Positions 1 through 7,369 of a stretch of 17,387 nucleotides of DNA are shown one piece after another (the first letter of the stretch is position 1; each line of letters opens with the position of its first letter). Source of the DNA: JBAZOJ01 sp041648755 (lineage in GTDB: Bacteria; Planctomycetota; B143-G9); NCBI GenBank assembly GCA_041648755.1, contig JBAZOJ010000050.1:1-17387 (forward strand), given 5' to 3'. A model generated the notes under the pieces. It did not search any database and was not told the origin of the DNA. It saw nothing but the letters and a program-made list of their open reading frames with translations. Made by a program: the position numbers and the translations under genes.

Positions 1-391
1 GCAACGGCAAGTCGCGGTATGACTGGATCCAACGACGGTACATGTCCCAGATTATGGTCTCTGAGGTGGGACGGATAAAAAGGGGCTCGTCAAGTTGAGC
101 GCCTCCACCGTGTGTTACCACAGCGACTTCGGGGGCGAATCCCTCAACGTGCTCTGCTTCCTTTTTGAAAAAGGACTCCGGAATCAGCAGGGGAAAGTAA
201 GCATTCGAGTGCCCGGTCTCCTTGAAGTAGGAGTCCAGAATCCGTTGCATGTTCTCCCACACTGCAAAGCCATTGGGGCGAATAACCATACAGCCCTTTA
301 CAGGAGCATAGTCGGCCAGTTCGCCCGCAGCTATCACATCCGTGTACCAACGTGAGTAATCCTCGTTGCGAGGAGTGATCTCCATAGCCAT
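1..391 (-). CDS. proS: Prolyl-tRNA synthetase, N-terminal part (cut by window edge)
   Basis: This class II aminoacyl-tRNA synthetase charges tRNA-Pro with proline in the cytoplasm. About 130 codons are present and the frame runs off the left edge with no stop. The translation begins MAMEITPRNEDYSRWY and contains the stretches VEGFAPEVAVVTHGGG and EPLFIRPTSETIIW, which are characteristic of the archaeal/eukaryotic-type ProRS; the RPTSE motif is the class II motif 2 region that binds ATP and proline. I chose the ATG at 391 because GAGG lies about 8 bases upstream; a second in-frame ATG at 385 has worse spacing. The gene starts 49 bases after the stop of the NYN-domain gene on the same strand, so the two are probably co-transcribed. 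The catalytic C-terminal half and anticodon domain lie outside the window. Confidence 0.93.
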   Translation of the reverse strand, partial: MAMEITPRNEDYSRWYTDVIAAGELADYAPVKGCMVIRPNGFAVWENMQRILDSYFKETGHSNAYFPLLIPESFFKKEAEHVEGFAPEVAVVTHGGGAQLDEPLFIRPTSETIIWDMYRRWIQSYRDLPL

Positions 392-440
392 GTGTGGATC
401 CTCGTTATCTGAACGCCGCGGTAGGCGTTGCTATCACAGG

Positions 441-1268
441 TTATTCAAGCTTCAGGGAGTTTTTCAGAATTGCCTGCACCATCGGATGCTTGCGATTCAG
501 CCGCGTAACGGTCAGCGGGAACTCGGGATTCTTCGGATTCTCCATCTTGTCGAGGGTGATGATCTCCTGCTGAGTGGCGAGATCCATGAACCGCCGCTTG
601 TCAGTTTCCGAAGGACCGCATCCGACGGATGAATCCAGCTTGTCCTTCAGTCCTCTGTAGCCCACATAGCCATAGCGAAGCTCGAGGGAAAGAAGCAGCC
701 TGACGAAAGCCGTCCAGTCTGTCTTCTTCTCGGCTGCGGGGCCGATATTGCGGGGCTGGCCGAGGATATTCTCAAGGAAAACGATCTCGCAGCCGCTTAT
801 CTCGGTCACTTCGACGGAAATTGCACGCTCGAACATTGCCACGACCACTCCGGCATCATTCTGCCTAAGCAGGTCCACAAGTTCGTAGAACTCGCGGTCG
901 GCGGAAACGAATATGAATTTCTCGATCGTTGCATTCGTCAGGCACAGGCTCAGGGCCTCAAGCGCAAGCCTGATAGGCACCGCGTTGGGGATGTTTGTCT
1001 CAACCGATGTCTTTCTGCTGCGTGAGCGTGTAAGGGAGTAGACTGGCATGTAGCCCAACCCCTGCGCAAGCTCGACCGTGTCAACCGGGTATTTGGCCCA
1101 ATCGGCAAAGACTGCCCTGAACACGAGGTCTCCCTGTTGAAGGAACGCCTCTGTGAGGGGTCGCAGGATGTCGGCAGGACGGGGAAAGTTCTGGTCTTCA
1201 CCCTTCAATGCCATACATACGTCATCATAGTCAACGAAAATCGCAATCCGTGTCTTCTTCTCGCTCAT
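441..1268 (-). CDS. NYN (PIN-like) domain protein with C-terminal helical domain
   Basis: The 275-residue protein opens with IAIFVDYDDV, the first strand of a NYN/LabA-type PIN-like fold, and has the later FVSADREFYELVDLL motif (residues 120-134) where NYN nucleases carry SxDxDF. NYN domains are usually metal-dependent RNases acting on structured RNA or tRNA. Here the middle acidic motif is altered: the family pattern KGVDxxLxxD reads NAVPIRLALE at about residues 95-104, and the second Asp of the late motif is Glu. Catalysis is therefore uncertain. Residues 184-265 are helical and resemble an OST-HTH/LOTUS-like winged helix, which would bind RNA; this part is a weaker call. The start at 1268 has GGAGGAA five to seven bases upstream. 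The gene lies 71 bases after the PP2C gene and 49 bases before proS on the same strand. No signal peptide is seen. Confidence 0.75.
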   Translation of the reverse strand: MSEKKTRIAIFVDYDDVCMALKGEDQNFPRPADILRPLTEAFLQQGDLVFRAVFADWAKYPVDTVELAQGLGYMPVYSLTRSRSRKTSVETNIPNAVPIRLALEALSLCLTNATIEKFIFVSADREFYELVDLLRQNDAGVVVAMFERAISVEVTEISGCEIVFLENILGQPRNIGPAAEKKTDWTAFVRLLLSLELRYGYVGYRGLKDKLDSSVGCGPSETDKRRFMDLATQQEIITLDKMENPKNPEFPLTVTRLNRKHPMVQAILKNSLKLE

Positions 1269-1339
1269 GTCATTCCTCCATCATATGTAGAGAACGGCCA
1301 ACTGTATACTGTAACTGGTGTCGCATTCGCTGCGAGTTT

Positions 1340-2164
1340 TCAGTCTACTGGATAGGACCTTGTCGCCTCGGCGTCCTCGATCTTCTCGAAGTCGCCTTCT
1401 TCGCCTACCATCTTGGCTACGACAACGGTAATGTTATCTTCTCCGCCCCTGGAATTCGCAAGCTCAATCAGCTTCCGCGTGGTGACACCCAGGTCGTCGG
1501 AGAACTGGTAGAGTATATCACGGATGTCATTCTCATCTGTCATATCGAAAAGCCCGTCGCTGCACAGAAGAACCATATCGCCAGGCCTTACAACAAGTTC
1601 CTGGACCTCCACTTCGACCTCTTCGCGCATCCCGAGCGCCCGGGTGACGATGTGACGATACGCGCTTGTACGAGCCTCCTCAATGGAGATAAGATTGGCC
1701 CGAAGTTGCTCGTTAACGAGCGAGTGGTCCTGGGTGAGAATATAGACTCTGTCTCCGCGCAACATGTATATCCGACTGTCCCCAACATGTGCGATTGCGC
1801 ACTTGCCGCTCTGGAACAGCAAGGAGACGACAGTGGTTCCCATGCGCGCGGCCTTGTTGTCCTGATTGCCGCTGCGAGAAGAAATAAGACCGTTAGCGAC
1901 TCGGATGGACTCGCAGAGCACAGCACCGAGGACATCGGACCCTCTGACAGAGCCATCTTCGGTTTGTGTGAGGGATTTCAGCCTCTCCAAGACCTCATCG
2001 CGAATGACTTTGACAGCCATGGCGCTGGCAACTTCGCCACACGAATGGCCACCCATGCCGTCCGCGACGACCGCAAGCCCTTCTTCCGAACTGCAGTAGA
2101 AGCTGTCTTCGTTGCCTTCCCGTCGCAGCCCGACATCTGTGCAACCCGATACTTCAATACGAAT
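1340..2164 (-). CDS. PP2C-family serine/threonine protein phosphatase
   Basis: A soluble metal-dependent (PPM/PP2C) phosphatase that removes phosphate from Ser/Thr on proteins. The family motifs appear in order: TDVGLRREGNED (about residues 9-20), VADGMGGH (33-40), MGTTVVSLL, HVGDSRIY (126-133), LTQDHS, CSDGLFDMT (from 201) and EDNITVVV (242-249). The metal-binding aspartates D20, D35, D203 and D243 are all present. The first ATG in frame, at 2056, would delete D20 and D35. Upstream the frame is open only to a TAG next to codon GTC, with no ATG, GTG or TTG. GGAGG lies six bases before an ATT codon at 2164, which gives a 274-residue protein beginning (M)RIEVSGC, the normal family length. I therefore call an AUU start; a sequencing error is the alternative. 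No partner kinase lies in the window. Confidence 0.9.
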   Translation of the reverse strand: MRIEVSGCTDVGLRREGNEDSFYCSSEEGLAVVADGMGGHSCGEVASAMAVKVIRDEVLERLKSLTQTEDGSVRGSDVLGAVLCESIRVANGLISSRSGNQDNKAARMGTTVVSLLFQSGKCAIAHVGDSRIYMLRGDRVYILTQDHSLVNEQLRANLISIEEARTSAYRHIVTRALGMREEVEVEVQELVVRPGDMVLLCSDGLFDMTDENDIRDILYQFSDDLGVTTRKLIELANSRGGEDNITVVVAKMVGEEGDFEKIEDAEATRSYPVD

Positions 2165-2175
2165 GACCTACCTCC
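2164..2175 (-). promoter_or_regulatory. Ribosome binding site that sets an AUU start for PP2C
   Basis: On the minus strand, GGAGG (2171-2175) is followed by TAGGTC and then ATT at 2164. The in-frame TAG inside this spacer blocks any longer reading frame. The spacing of six bases is ideal for initiation at ATT, and the next in-frame codons encode the conserved PP2C N-terminus. Confidence 0.65.
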
Positions 2176-2210
2176 AAAAAACAAGGCGGAAGCAAAGGCT
2201 TCCGCCTGTT
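2176..2210 (-). terminator. Intrinsic terminator after the HEAT-repeat gene
   Basis: Read on the minus strand, a 9-bp stem GGCGGAAGC/GCTTCCGCC with a 4-base loop extends through partial AACA/TGTT pairing and is followed by TTTTTT. It begins 13 bases after the HEAT-gene stop codon. The T-run is directly followed by the GGAGG of the PP2C gene, so the element could also act as an attenuator for PP2C. Confidence 0.88.
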
Positions 2211-2223
2211 GGGGTCCAGCAAA

Positions 2224-3504
2224 TTAGCGAATCATCGGATTGACCTTGAACGTCCCTTTGTTTTCCTGCCACCAGGCTACCCATTTGTCAATCGCTTCCT
2301 GACGCTTCTTTTCAAGGGCTTCCCTGGCCGCTTTATACTTGTCCGGAGTGTCAATGGGCTCTTCCGGAGTCTCGTCGAGAATTTCGTAAGGCTGGAATCC
2401 GAAGTCCTTCAACGTGCGCTTGCGCAACGATTCGACCATGACATTGAGAACAAGAGGAACCTTTTCGCCGAGGTGGTCAATAAGGGCGCCAACGGCTTTC
2501 TCGTCACCAATCTGGCCAAGAGACATCGCGGTGTACATGCGGACTTCCGAAGAAGTATCATCCAGAGCCTTAATCAGAGAATCCATGATCTTGTCTGAGG
2601 CCATTGGGGCCTTGATGACCCACACTTTTCCAAGTGAGTAGGCGGCATTGGCGCGTACGGATTCGTCAGCATCGCCAAGCATCGCGATAAGGGAGTCGAT
2701 CATCTTGTAGGCAAGTCCGAGGTTGGGGCTCTCGTCAAACTTCGAGAATTTCTCGTCGGCCCCGTAGACGGCAACCTGGTACATAGTGGAAAGAGCGAGA
2801 TAGAAGCCAAGCGATATGGCAGCCGACCTGCGAACTTCCATGACGCTATCGCCGCAGAGCGGTATGATGGCGTTGCAGATTGTTGCCTGCATTTCGGGCT
2901 TATCGTAAGCGAAAGCCGAAATCCCACCAAGAGCTTTTGCGGAATCGGCGCGCACCTTGGCGCTGGAATCCTGCAAAAGAACTATGATCTCCGTCCAAAT
3001 GTCGGACGGGTTCAAATCGACAAGCACTTCAACCGCGAGAGAACGGATATTCTCGTTGGCGTCCTTGGTCTTTTCGCGGAGGAAATTCGTTACGTCCGAG
3101 AGCGCGGCATCAGTGTTGGCACGAGCAAGAAGCCTCAGGCCTTCCTGTGCTTTGTAGCGCACCAGCATTGACTTGTCCGCGAATGCTGCCCCAATGGACT
3201 CGATCGCGGAAGGAGCGCCAATCCTGCCAAGGACGACGCAGATATTAGCGCGGATGTTCTCGTTTTCGGCCTTGTGGAGATACCGGATGAGCATCGGAAC
3301 GGCCGAATTGCCCTTTGCGACGAGCTTGTCGGCTGCGGCGACTTGGGCATCACGGTAGTTTCCGAGGTCCTCGATGAGGATGCGGATTTGCGTCCTCTCG
3401 GCAATTTGCATGTTCTTTTCTTCTTCGGTGAGCGTCTCAGCAAATGCGGGCAGTACGACCGCGAAAGCCACGAAAAACGCCACCAAGCCCAACAGTTTCT
3501 TCAT
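2224..3504 (-). CDS. Exported HEAT-repeat protein
   Basis: The 426-residue protein has a Sec signal peptide (MKKLLG, a hydrophobic core, then AFA before ETLTEEE), so it is probably periplasmic or otherwise exported. The body consists of HEAT-like helical repeats from about residue 60 to 370, with recurring motifs such as VPMLIRYL, IRANICVVLGRIG, VRADSAKALGGI, VRANAAYSLGKVW and VRMYTAMSLGQIGD. Such solenoids normally act as protein-binding scaffolds; no catalytic motif is visible. The C-terminus is charged and Trp-rich (KWVAWWQENKG). I chose the ATG at 3504, not the longer frame to 3729, because AGGAGG sits seven bases upstream, the signal peptide starts there, and a good promoter lies between the two candidate starts. 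A terminator follows the gene, and it is divergent from the Dx2GxDxY-repeat gene. Confidence 0.88.
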   Translation of the reverse strand: MKKLLGLVAFFVAFAVVLPAFAETLTEEEKNMQIAERTQIRILIEDLGNYRDAQVAAADKLVAKGNSAVPMLIRYLHKAENENIRANICVVLGRIGAPSAIESIGAAFADKSMLVRYKAQEGLRLLARANTDAALSDVTNFLREKTKDANENIRSLAVEVLVDLNPSDIWTEIIVLLQDSSAKVRADSAKALGGISAFAYDKPEMQATICNAIIPLCGDSVMEVRRSAAISLGFYLALSTMYQVAVYGADEKFSKFDESPNLGLAYKMIDSLIAMLGDADESVRANAAYSLGKVWVIKAPMASDKIMDSLIKALDDTSSEVRMYTAMSLGQIGDEKAVGALIDHLGEKVPLVLNVMVESLRKRTLKDFGFQPYEILDETPEEPIDTPDKYKAAREALEKKRQEAIDKWVAWWQENKGTFKVNPMIR

Positions 3505-3538
3505 TTGCCATCCTCCTGGGAGACTGACGGAACAAGCA

Positions 3539-3566
3539 GTTATATCGCTGTAACCACCCAAGTCAA
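3539..3566 (-). promoter_or_regulatory. Promoter of the HEAT-repeat gene
   Basis: On the minus strand, TTGACT (3561-3566) and TATAAC (3539-3544) are separated by 16 bases. These match the sigma70 consensus 5/6 and 5/6. The predicted transcript would start about 30 bases before the ATG at 3504, which excludes the longer upstream reading frame. Confidence 0.7.
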
Positions 3567-3597
3567 GAAATTTCCCGACTTTCGTGCCACGAGCAGC

Positions 3598-3625
3598 TTG
3601 ACAGGACATGCGATAAGAATACGAT
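3598..3625 (+). promoter_or_regulatory. Promoter of the Dx2GxDxY-repeat gene
   Basis: TTGACA (3598-3603, 6/6) lies 16 bases upstream of TACGAT (3620-3625, 4/6). Transcription would start near 3632, leaving a leader of about 22 bases that holds AAGGGG before the ATG at 3654. It is divergent from the HEAT-gene promoter, with the two -35 boxes about 30 bases apart. Confidence 0.6.
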
Positions 3626-3653
3626 TTTCTTGCACCATAGCAAGGGGATACCG

Positions 3654-5678
3654 ATGACAGTGAAATATTGCCTCCGCTTTCTCGCCATTTCTCTGCTCCT
3701 CGCAGGGCTGACAATGGCTGCACCGTCAAGCGCTTCCGAGCCGCGTGACGCGTCTTCGCTTCTTGATAAGCTGATTGCCGACAACGCTGTCGGCAACCGA
3801 TGGGACGGCTTCAAGAAGAACTATGTCGGCTGCTTCAACAAGCCGGACTGCTCTTCCATGTCGCCATACATCAGAAAACTCGCCGACAATCCGTCCTCGG
3901 CAATGGCTACCTCCGGGAGCTTCGCTTCCGAGCTTTCAACCAAGGCCGCGCCCCAGGATTTCCTTGCGCTCTGGGACGCCATCGGCCGCAATCTCGGCTT
4001 CCAGGTACCCGACAAGGCCCCTGAATTCACGCTTACTGACGATCCGGACAAACTGATAGATTCGATCTACGCCCAAATCGAAATCGCCGGTAACGAGGCG
4101 GTTGTCGCTACGAATGCCGCGCTCTTCAAGAACGATCGCTTCACAACGTATAACCTGTTGTTCACTACGGTCTACCGTCTCGCCGAAAACATCTATCTCA
4201 ACCAGGATCCAAGTGATGCGCTTGCCCGTCAACTCGGGAAGACCAAAGCCCAGCTATGGGTGGACGTGGTGAATTCCCTGCGCAATTCGACTTCAATCAA
4301 CCGGGAATACCTCTGGCGGGCGATGCGCAACATGGCATTTCTGGCCAAACCCGAGGTGCAGGATCACATAATGAAAGTGCTGACCGCCGCGAAGTGGCCA
4401 AAACCCGACAAACTCGACGGGGTTGAGGGTTCGGTCAAGTACTTCAAGAAGTACCCCGCCGGACGGGTGATTGTCGGCGATATCGGCAAAACGCTCTACA
4501 AGAAGCCTGCAGCCCTGATAATCGACATTGGAGGAAACGACGAATACACCTACGCTGCTTCGACGCAGGACAATGTACCCGCGTCGTTCGTGCTGGACCT
4601 TTCAGGGAATGACATTTACAGGTCTGAGAAATTCGAGGGATGGACAGTGGGCGGAGTGCTCGGTGTTTCCCTGCTGATCGACCGCGAAGGAATGGATGTC
4701 TACAATGCCGCCCGAGTCGGCTGCGGGGCCGGGCTGTACGGCGCTTCCGTTCTTCTTGATATGGCCGGGAACGACCGCTATTCGGGCGGGGAATTCACAT
4801 GCGGGGCGGCGATGTTCGGCATCGGAGTCCTCTGGGATGTAGCTGGCGATGACAGCTACAAGACCGGCGCCTTTTCACAGGGCTTCGGCGGCCCCGACGG
4901 GTTCGGCCTGCTGCTCGATACCATAGGCAACGATACCTATGAATCAACGGGCAAGGCCGCTGCACCCGACGGAACCAAGGGGACCCAGACGTTCTCGCAA
5001 GGCTGCGGATTCGGCTTCAACCCGCTGACGAAAGACGGCGGCTCGGGCAGCATCAACGCGTATGGCGGGTTGGGATACCTCGTTGACTCCAAAGGAAATG
5101 ACCATTACGAGGGCGGGTATTGCTCACAGGGAACCGGATTCTACAACGGGTTGGGAATGCTCTACGATGCCGTTGGCGATGACATCTACAAGGGCGGGTC
5201 GTACTCGCAGGGCGCCGCTCTGTTCGCTTCGTTCGGTCTTCTTATAGACCGCGCGGGCAACGACCAGTACACATCCACGGGCGAGTATGCGCAGGGATGC
5301 GCGTTTGACGCAGCGATAGGCTGGCTGTTGGATGAAGCAGGCAAGGACATCTACACCGGCGTTTCGTACGCGCAGGGCCTCGCCTCGCATAATGGAGTCG
5401 GCCTTCTGTTTGATCTGGCCGGGAGCGATTCCTACAAGGCCAAGGAGTTTGCACACGCGGAAATCGGCACTGTCGGAGCACACTACGAGGAAGACTGGCC
5501 CACAATCGGGATGCTGGTTGATTTCGGGGCTGAACCAAATGTCTTTGCGGGCTCAGCACGGAAAGACAAGACATCCGAACTCCGAGGAATTCCGGAACGA
5601 CCGGATTTCGTTCTTTTCCTGTGCTCTCCGTCCTCGTTCGAGGATGCGATGAAGGGCGCGCTGAAAATACAACAGTAG
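3654..5678 (+). CDS. Secreted protein with eleven Dx2GxDxY repeats
   Basis: The 674-residue protein has a Sec signal peptide (MTVKYCLRFLAISLLLAG, cleavage near SSASEP). Residues 30-285 form a non-repetitive, mostly helical domain. Residues 291-623 carry eleven clear copies of a unit that begins Dx2GxDxY (for example DIGGNDEY, DLSGNDIY, DAVGDDIY, DRAGNDQY), usually spaced 26-28 residues apart. Each unit continues with a Gly/Ala-rich turn (SQGxxF) and ends in a hydrophobic strand such as GVGLLF or FGLLI. A degenerate twelfth copy (DFGAEPNVF) closes the array. The regular length and Gly-Asp turns suggest a beta-solenoid, possibly binding a cation; both are inference. I recognise no catalytic site and no named family. 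The ATG at 3654 has AAGGGG upstream; a TTG at 3630 lies too close to the promoter. The next gene follows after 53 bases on the same strand. Confidence 0.85.
   Translation: MTVKYCLRFLAISLLLAGLTMAAPSSASEPRDASSLLDKLIADNAVGNRWDGFKKNYVGCFNKPDCSSMSPYIRKLADNPSSAMATSGSFASELSTKAAPQDFLALWDAIGRNLGFQVPDKAPEFTLTDDPDKLIDSIYAQIEIAGNEAVVATNAALFKNDRFTTYNLLFTTVYRLAENIYLNQDPSDALARQLGKTKAQLWVDVVNSLRNSTSINREYLWRAMRNMAFLAKPEVQDHIMKVLTAAKWPKPDKLDGVEGSVKYFKKYPAGRVIVGDIGKTLYKKPAALIIDIGGNDEYTYAASTQDNVPASFVLDLSGNDIYRSEKFEGWTVGGVLGVSLLIDREGMDVYNAARVGCGAGLYGASVLLDMAGNDRYSGGEFTCGAAMFGIGVLWDVAGDDSYKTGAFSQGFGGPDGFGLLLDTIGNDTYESTGKAAAPDGTKGTQTFSQGCGFGFNPLTKDGGSGSINAYGGLGYLVDSKGNDHYEGGYCSQGTGFYNGLGMLYDAVGDDIYKGGSYSQGAALFASFGLLIDRAGNDQYTSTGEYAQGCAFDAAIGWLLDEAGKDIYTGVSYAQGLASHNGVGLLFDLAGSDSYKAKEFAHAEIGTVGAHYEEDWPTIGMLVDFGAEPNVFAGSARKDKTSELRGIPERPDFVLFLCSPSSFEDAMKGALKIQQ
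4524..5552 (+). repeat. Coding array of eleven ~27-residue repeats
   Basis: Within the gene at 3654-5678, units start at the Asp of Dx2GxDxY. Unit lengths in residues are 24, 28, 26, 26, 27, 56, 27, 27, 28, 27 and 36. The 56-residue unit carries an insertion rich in Gly, Thr and Ser; the last one leads to a degenerate copy. The copies diverge at DNA level, so the array is old and not a recent tandem expansion. Confidence 0.8.
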
Positions 5679-5731
5679 ATCTGCCCCCAATTGCGTCTAA
5701 CAGACGAAGACTCTGGCAAGAGGGTAGGCAT

Positions 5732-6664
5732 ATGAAAGCAAGTGCGACTTATCGAATTGCCGTTTTGACGGTGCTCATTCTGGCATTCGCTGTTCTTCCC
5801 ACAGGCGCGAGCCTATGGGCGGATGTTGTCTACTACAAGGCCGGCGGTTACTCCGAGGGCAGGATCATATCTCAGAATGAGAACGAGGTAGTTCTTGAAA
5901 TTGCGACCGCTGGCGGTCGCGCGCAGATAACCATCCCGCGCGGGTTCATATCGGATGTGGAATACGCCCCGACGGGATACGAGAAACAGAACCGGGAGTT
6001 CGACCATCGTGCATCCGCACTGACTGACAAAGACGCCAGGGGATGGTTTGAGCTCGGCCTGTGGGCTGAGACTCAGCCTCTCATTAAAGGCCGTGCCAGC
6101 GAGGCATATGCGCGAGCCCTTCTTGCTGATCCTTCGTATGCTCCTGCCCATCTCAAACTGGGACACGTTCTCTACGAAGGTGTGTGGATGAGTTATGACG
6201 ATATGATGCGGATGAAAGGGTACGTGCAGTACAAAGGCGAATGGATGACGGTCGAGACCAAGATGCAGTTGCTCCTGAAAGAGAAGGAACTTGAGATAGC
6301 ACAGCAGCGGCTGCGGATTGCCGAAGCGGAACAACGCAAGGCCGAGGCGGAAGCTGCAAAGGCCGAATCGGAAAGAAAGCCAACGGAAGTGCGCACCGAG
6401 ACCGTGTACCGGGAAGTCTATCCTACCACCACTTACGTGGTTTCTGATCCTGTTTTCTCATCTTCATGGGTGTGCCGGACCTACAGGCCCAACTACACCT
6501 TTTCCCGGTTCCGCTATGATCATGCCCCCTCCCCTTACTACATCAAGTATCCATACCGGCACGGGTACAGACCACCGGCGCCCTGCTCCTCCATTTCGGT
6601 GTCCTATTCGAATGTGGGACCGTCGAGCGCGGTGCGGGTAGGGTTCTTTTTCGGAAAAAAATGA
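5732..6664 (+). CDS. Exported coiled-coil protein with Tyr/Pro-rich tail
   Basis: The 310-residue protein has a signal peptide (residues 1-30, ending ASLWA-DVVYYK). Residues 32-80 look like a small beta domain (GGYSEGRIISQ, VVLEIATAGGRAQITIPR). Residues 95-150 resemble one to two tetratricopeptide-like helix pairs (AYARALLADPSYAPAHLKLG). Two related Trp motifs follow, YEGVWMSYDDMM and YKGEWMTVETKM. Residues 180-216 form a charged coiled coil rich in Glu, Ala, Lys and Arg, and residues 225-300 are rich in Tyr, Pro, Arg and Ser. The start ATG at 5732 has AGAGGG upstream. It follows the repeat-protein gene by 53 bases with no terminator seen between them, so the two probably form an operon and may act in the same envelope structure. 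I do not recognise a function. Confidence 0.83.
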   Translation: MKASATYRIAVLTVLILAFAVLPTGASLWADVVYYKAGGYSEGRIISQNENEVVLEIATAGGRAQITIPRGFISDVEYAPTGYEKQNREFDHRASALTDKDARGWFELGLWAETQPLIKGRASEAYARALLADPSYAPAHLKLGHVLYEGVWMSYDDMMRMKGYVQYKGEWMTVETKMQLLLKEKELEIAQQRLRIAEAEQRKAEAEAAKAESERKPTEVRTETVYREVYPTTTYVVSDPVFSSSWVCRTYRPNYTFSRFRYDHAPSPYYIKYPYRHGYRPPAPCSSISVSYSNVGPSSAVRVGFFFGKK

Positions 6665-6688
6665 CGTTTCGCTTCCACGCGCGTACTA

Positions 6689-6694
6689 TATAAT
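6689..6694 (+). promoter_or_regulatory. Candidate -10 box for rex
   Basis: A perfect TATAAT lies at 6689-6694. No good -35 box is seen at 16-18 bases upstream, so the promoter may be weak or activator-dependent. A start near 6701 would give a very short leader that begins at the GGAG site and would favour the rex ATG at 6711 over the ATG at 6693. Confidence 0.4.
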
Positions 6695-6710
6695 GGCTGT
6701 GGAGCGTGCT

Positions 6711-7352
6711 ATGACGAGTAAGGGGATTATCCCCAAGCCGACGGTTCGTCGGCTGCCGCGTTACTACTTCTTTCTCAAGTCCCTGTCCGCGAAGGGCCAC
6801 GTCTCGGTGTCGAGCTTTGAGATCGCCGATGAACTTGGACTTGAGGACACGCTCGTCAGGAAGGACTTATCGGCAACGGGTTTTTCGGGAAAGCCAAAAG
6901 TTGGCTACTCGGTAAGCTCGTTGCAGAACCATATCGAAAACATCCTGGGCCTTAACAACGCCAAGGATGCAGTGATAGTAGGGATCGGAAACCTGGGACG
7001 TGCGCTGATGGCTTATCCCGGTTTCACCGAGTTCGGACTCACGATTGTCGCGGCATTCGACGCAGACCCCTCAAAGGTCGGCACGCGGATTCGCGATGTC
7101 GTGATCGAGAGCACGGACAGCCTTGTCGAACGACTTGCTGTTCTTCGCGCGCACATCGGTATAATTACCGTGCCGGGCGAAGCAGCACAGGATGTTTGCG
7201 ACCGGCTTGTCGAAGGCGGAGTTATCGCGGTCTGGAATTTTGCGCCTGTGCATCTGGCCCTGCCGGAGCACGTGATCATCCAGAACGAGAACCTTGCCGC
7301 CCGGCTGTCACATCTATCTCATCAGGTAGTGAGTTTGGTTTACGCAAAATAA
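6711..7352 (+). CDS. rex: Redox-sensing transcriptional repressor Rex
   Basis: Rex represses fermentation and respiration genes when the NADH/NAD+ ratio is low and leaves DNA when NADH binds. The 213-residue protein has the N-terminal winged helix (IPKPTVRRLPRYYFFLKSL, then IADELGLEDTLVRKDLSATG) and the Rossmann nucleotide site VIVGIGNLGRAL (about residues 88-99). The expected VWNFAPVHL motif (174-182) follows, with the C-terminal helix that swaps in the dimer. Length is normal for the family. I chose the ATG at 6711 because GGAG sits six bases upstream; the ATG at 6693 lies on the -10 box. The next gene, for an exported protein, starts 17 bases after the stop, so the two are probably co-transcribed. 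I did not find a Rex operator palindrome of the TTGTGAA type upstream. Confidence 0.95.
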   Translation: MTSKGIIPKPTVRRLPRYYFFLKSLSAKGHVSVSSFEIADELGLEDTLVRKDLSATGFSGKPKVGYSVSSLQNHIENILGLNNAKDAVIVGIGNLGRALMAYPGFTEFGLTIVAAFDADPSKVGTRIRDVVIESTDSLVERLAVLRAHIGIITVPGEAAQDVCDRLVEGGVIAVWNFAPVHLALPEHVIIQNENLAARLSHLSHQVVSLVYAK

Positions 7353-7369
7353 AGCAAAACGGAGGTGCG

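Noticed and set aside
1274..1310. A promoter (TATACA, 17 bases, TATGAT) for the NYN gene on the minus strand
   Set aside because: The -10 box lies against the ribosome site, so the transcript would begin after it.
1208..2227. A 339-codon plus-strand open frame across the PP2C gene
   Set aside because: It overlaps the PP2C gene antisense, has no recognisable motif, and the opposite strand carries all PP2C motifs in order.
3505..3729. A 75-codon N-terminal extension of the HEAT-repeat gene
   Set aside because: It crosses the gene's promoter, and the signal peptide with a good ribosome site starts at 3504.
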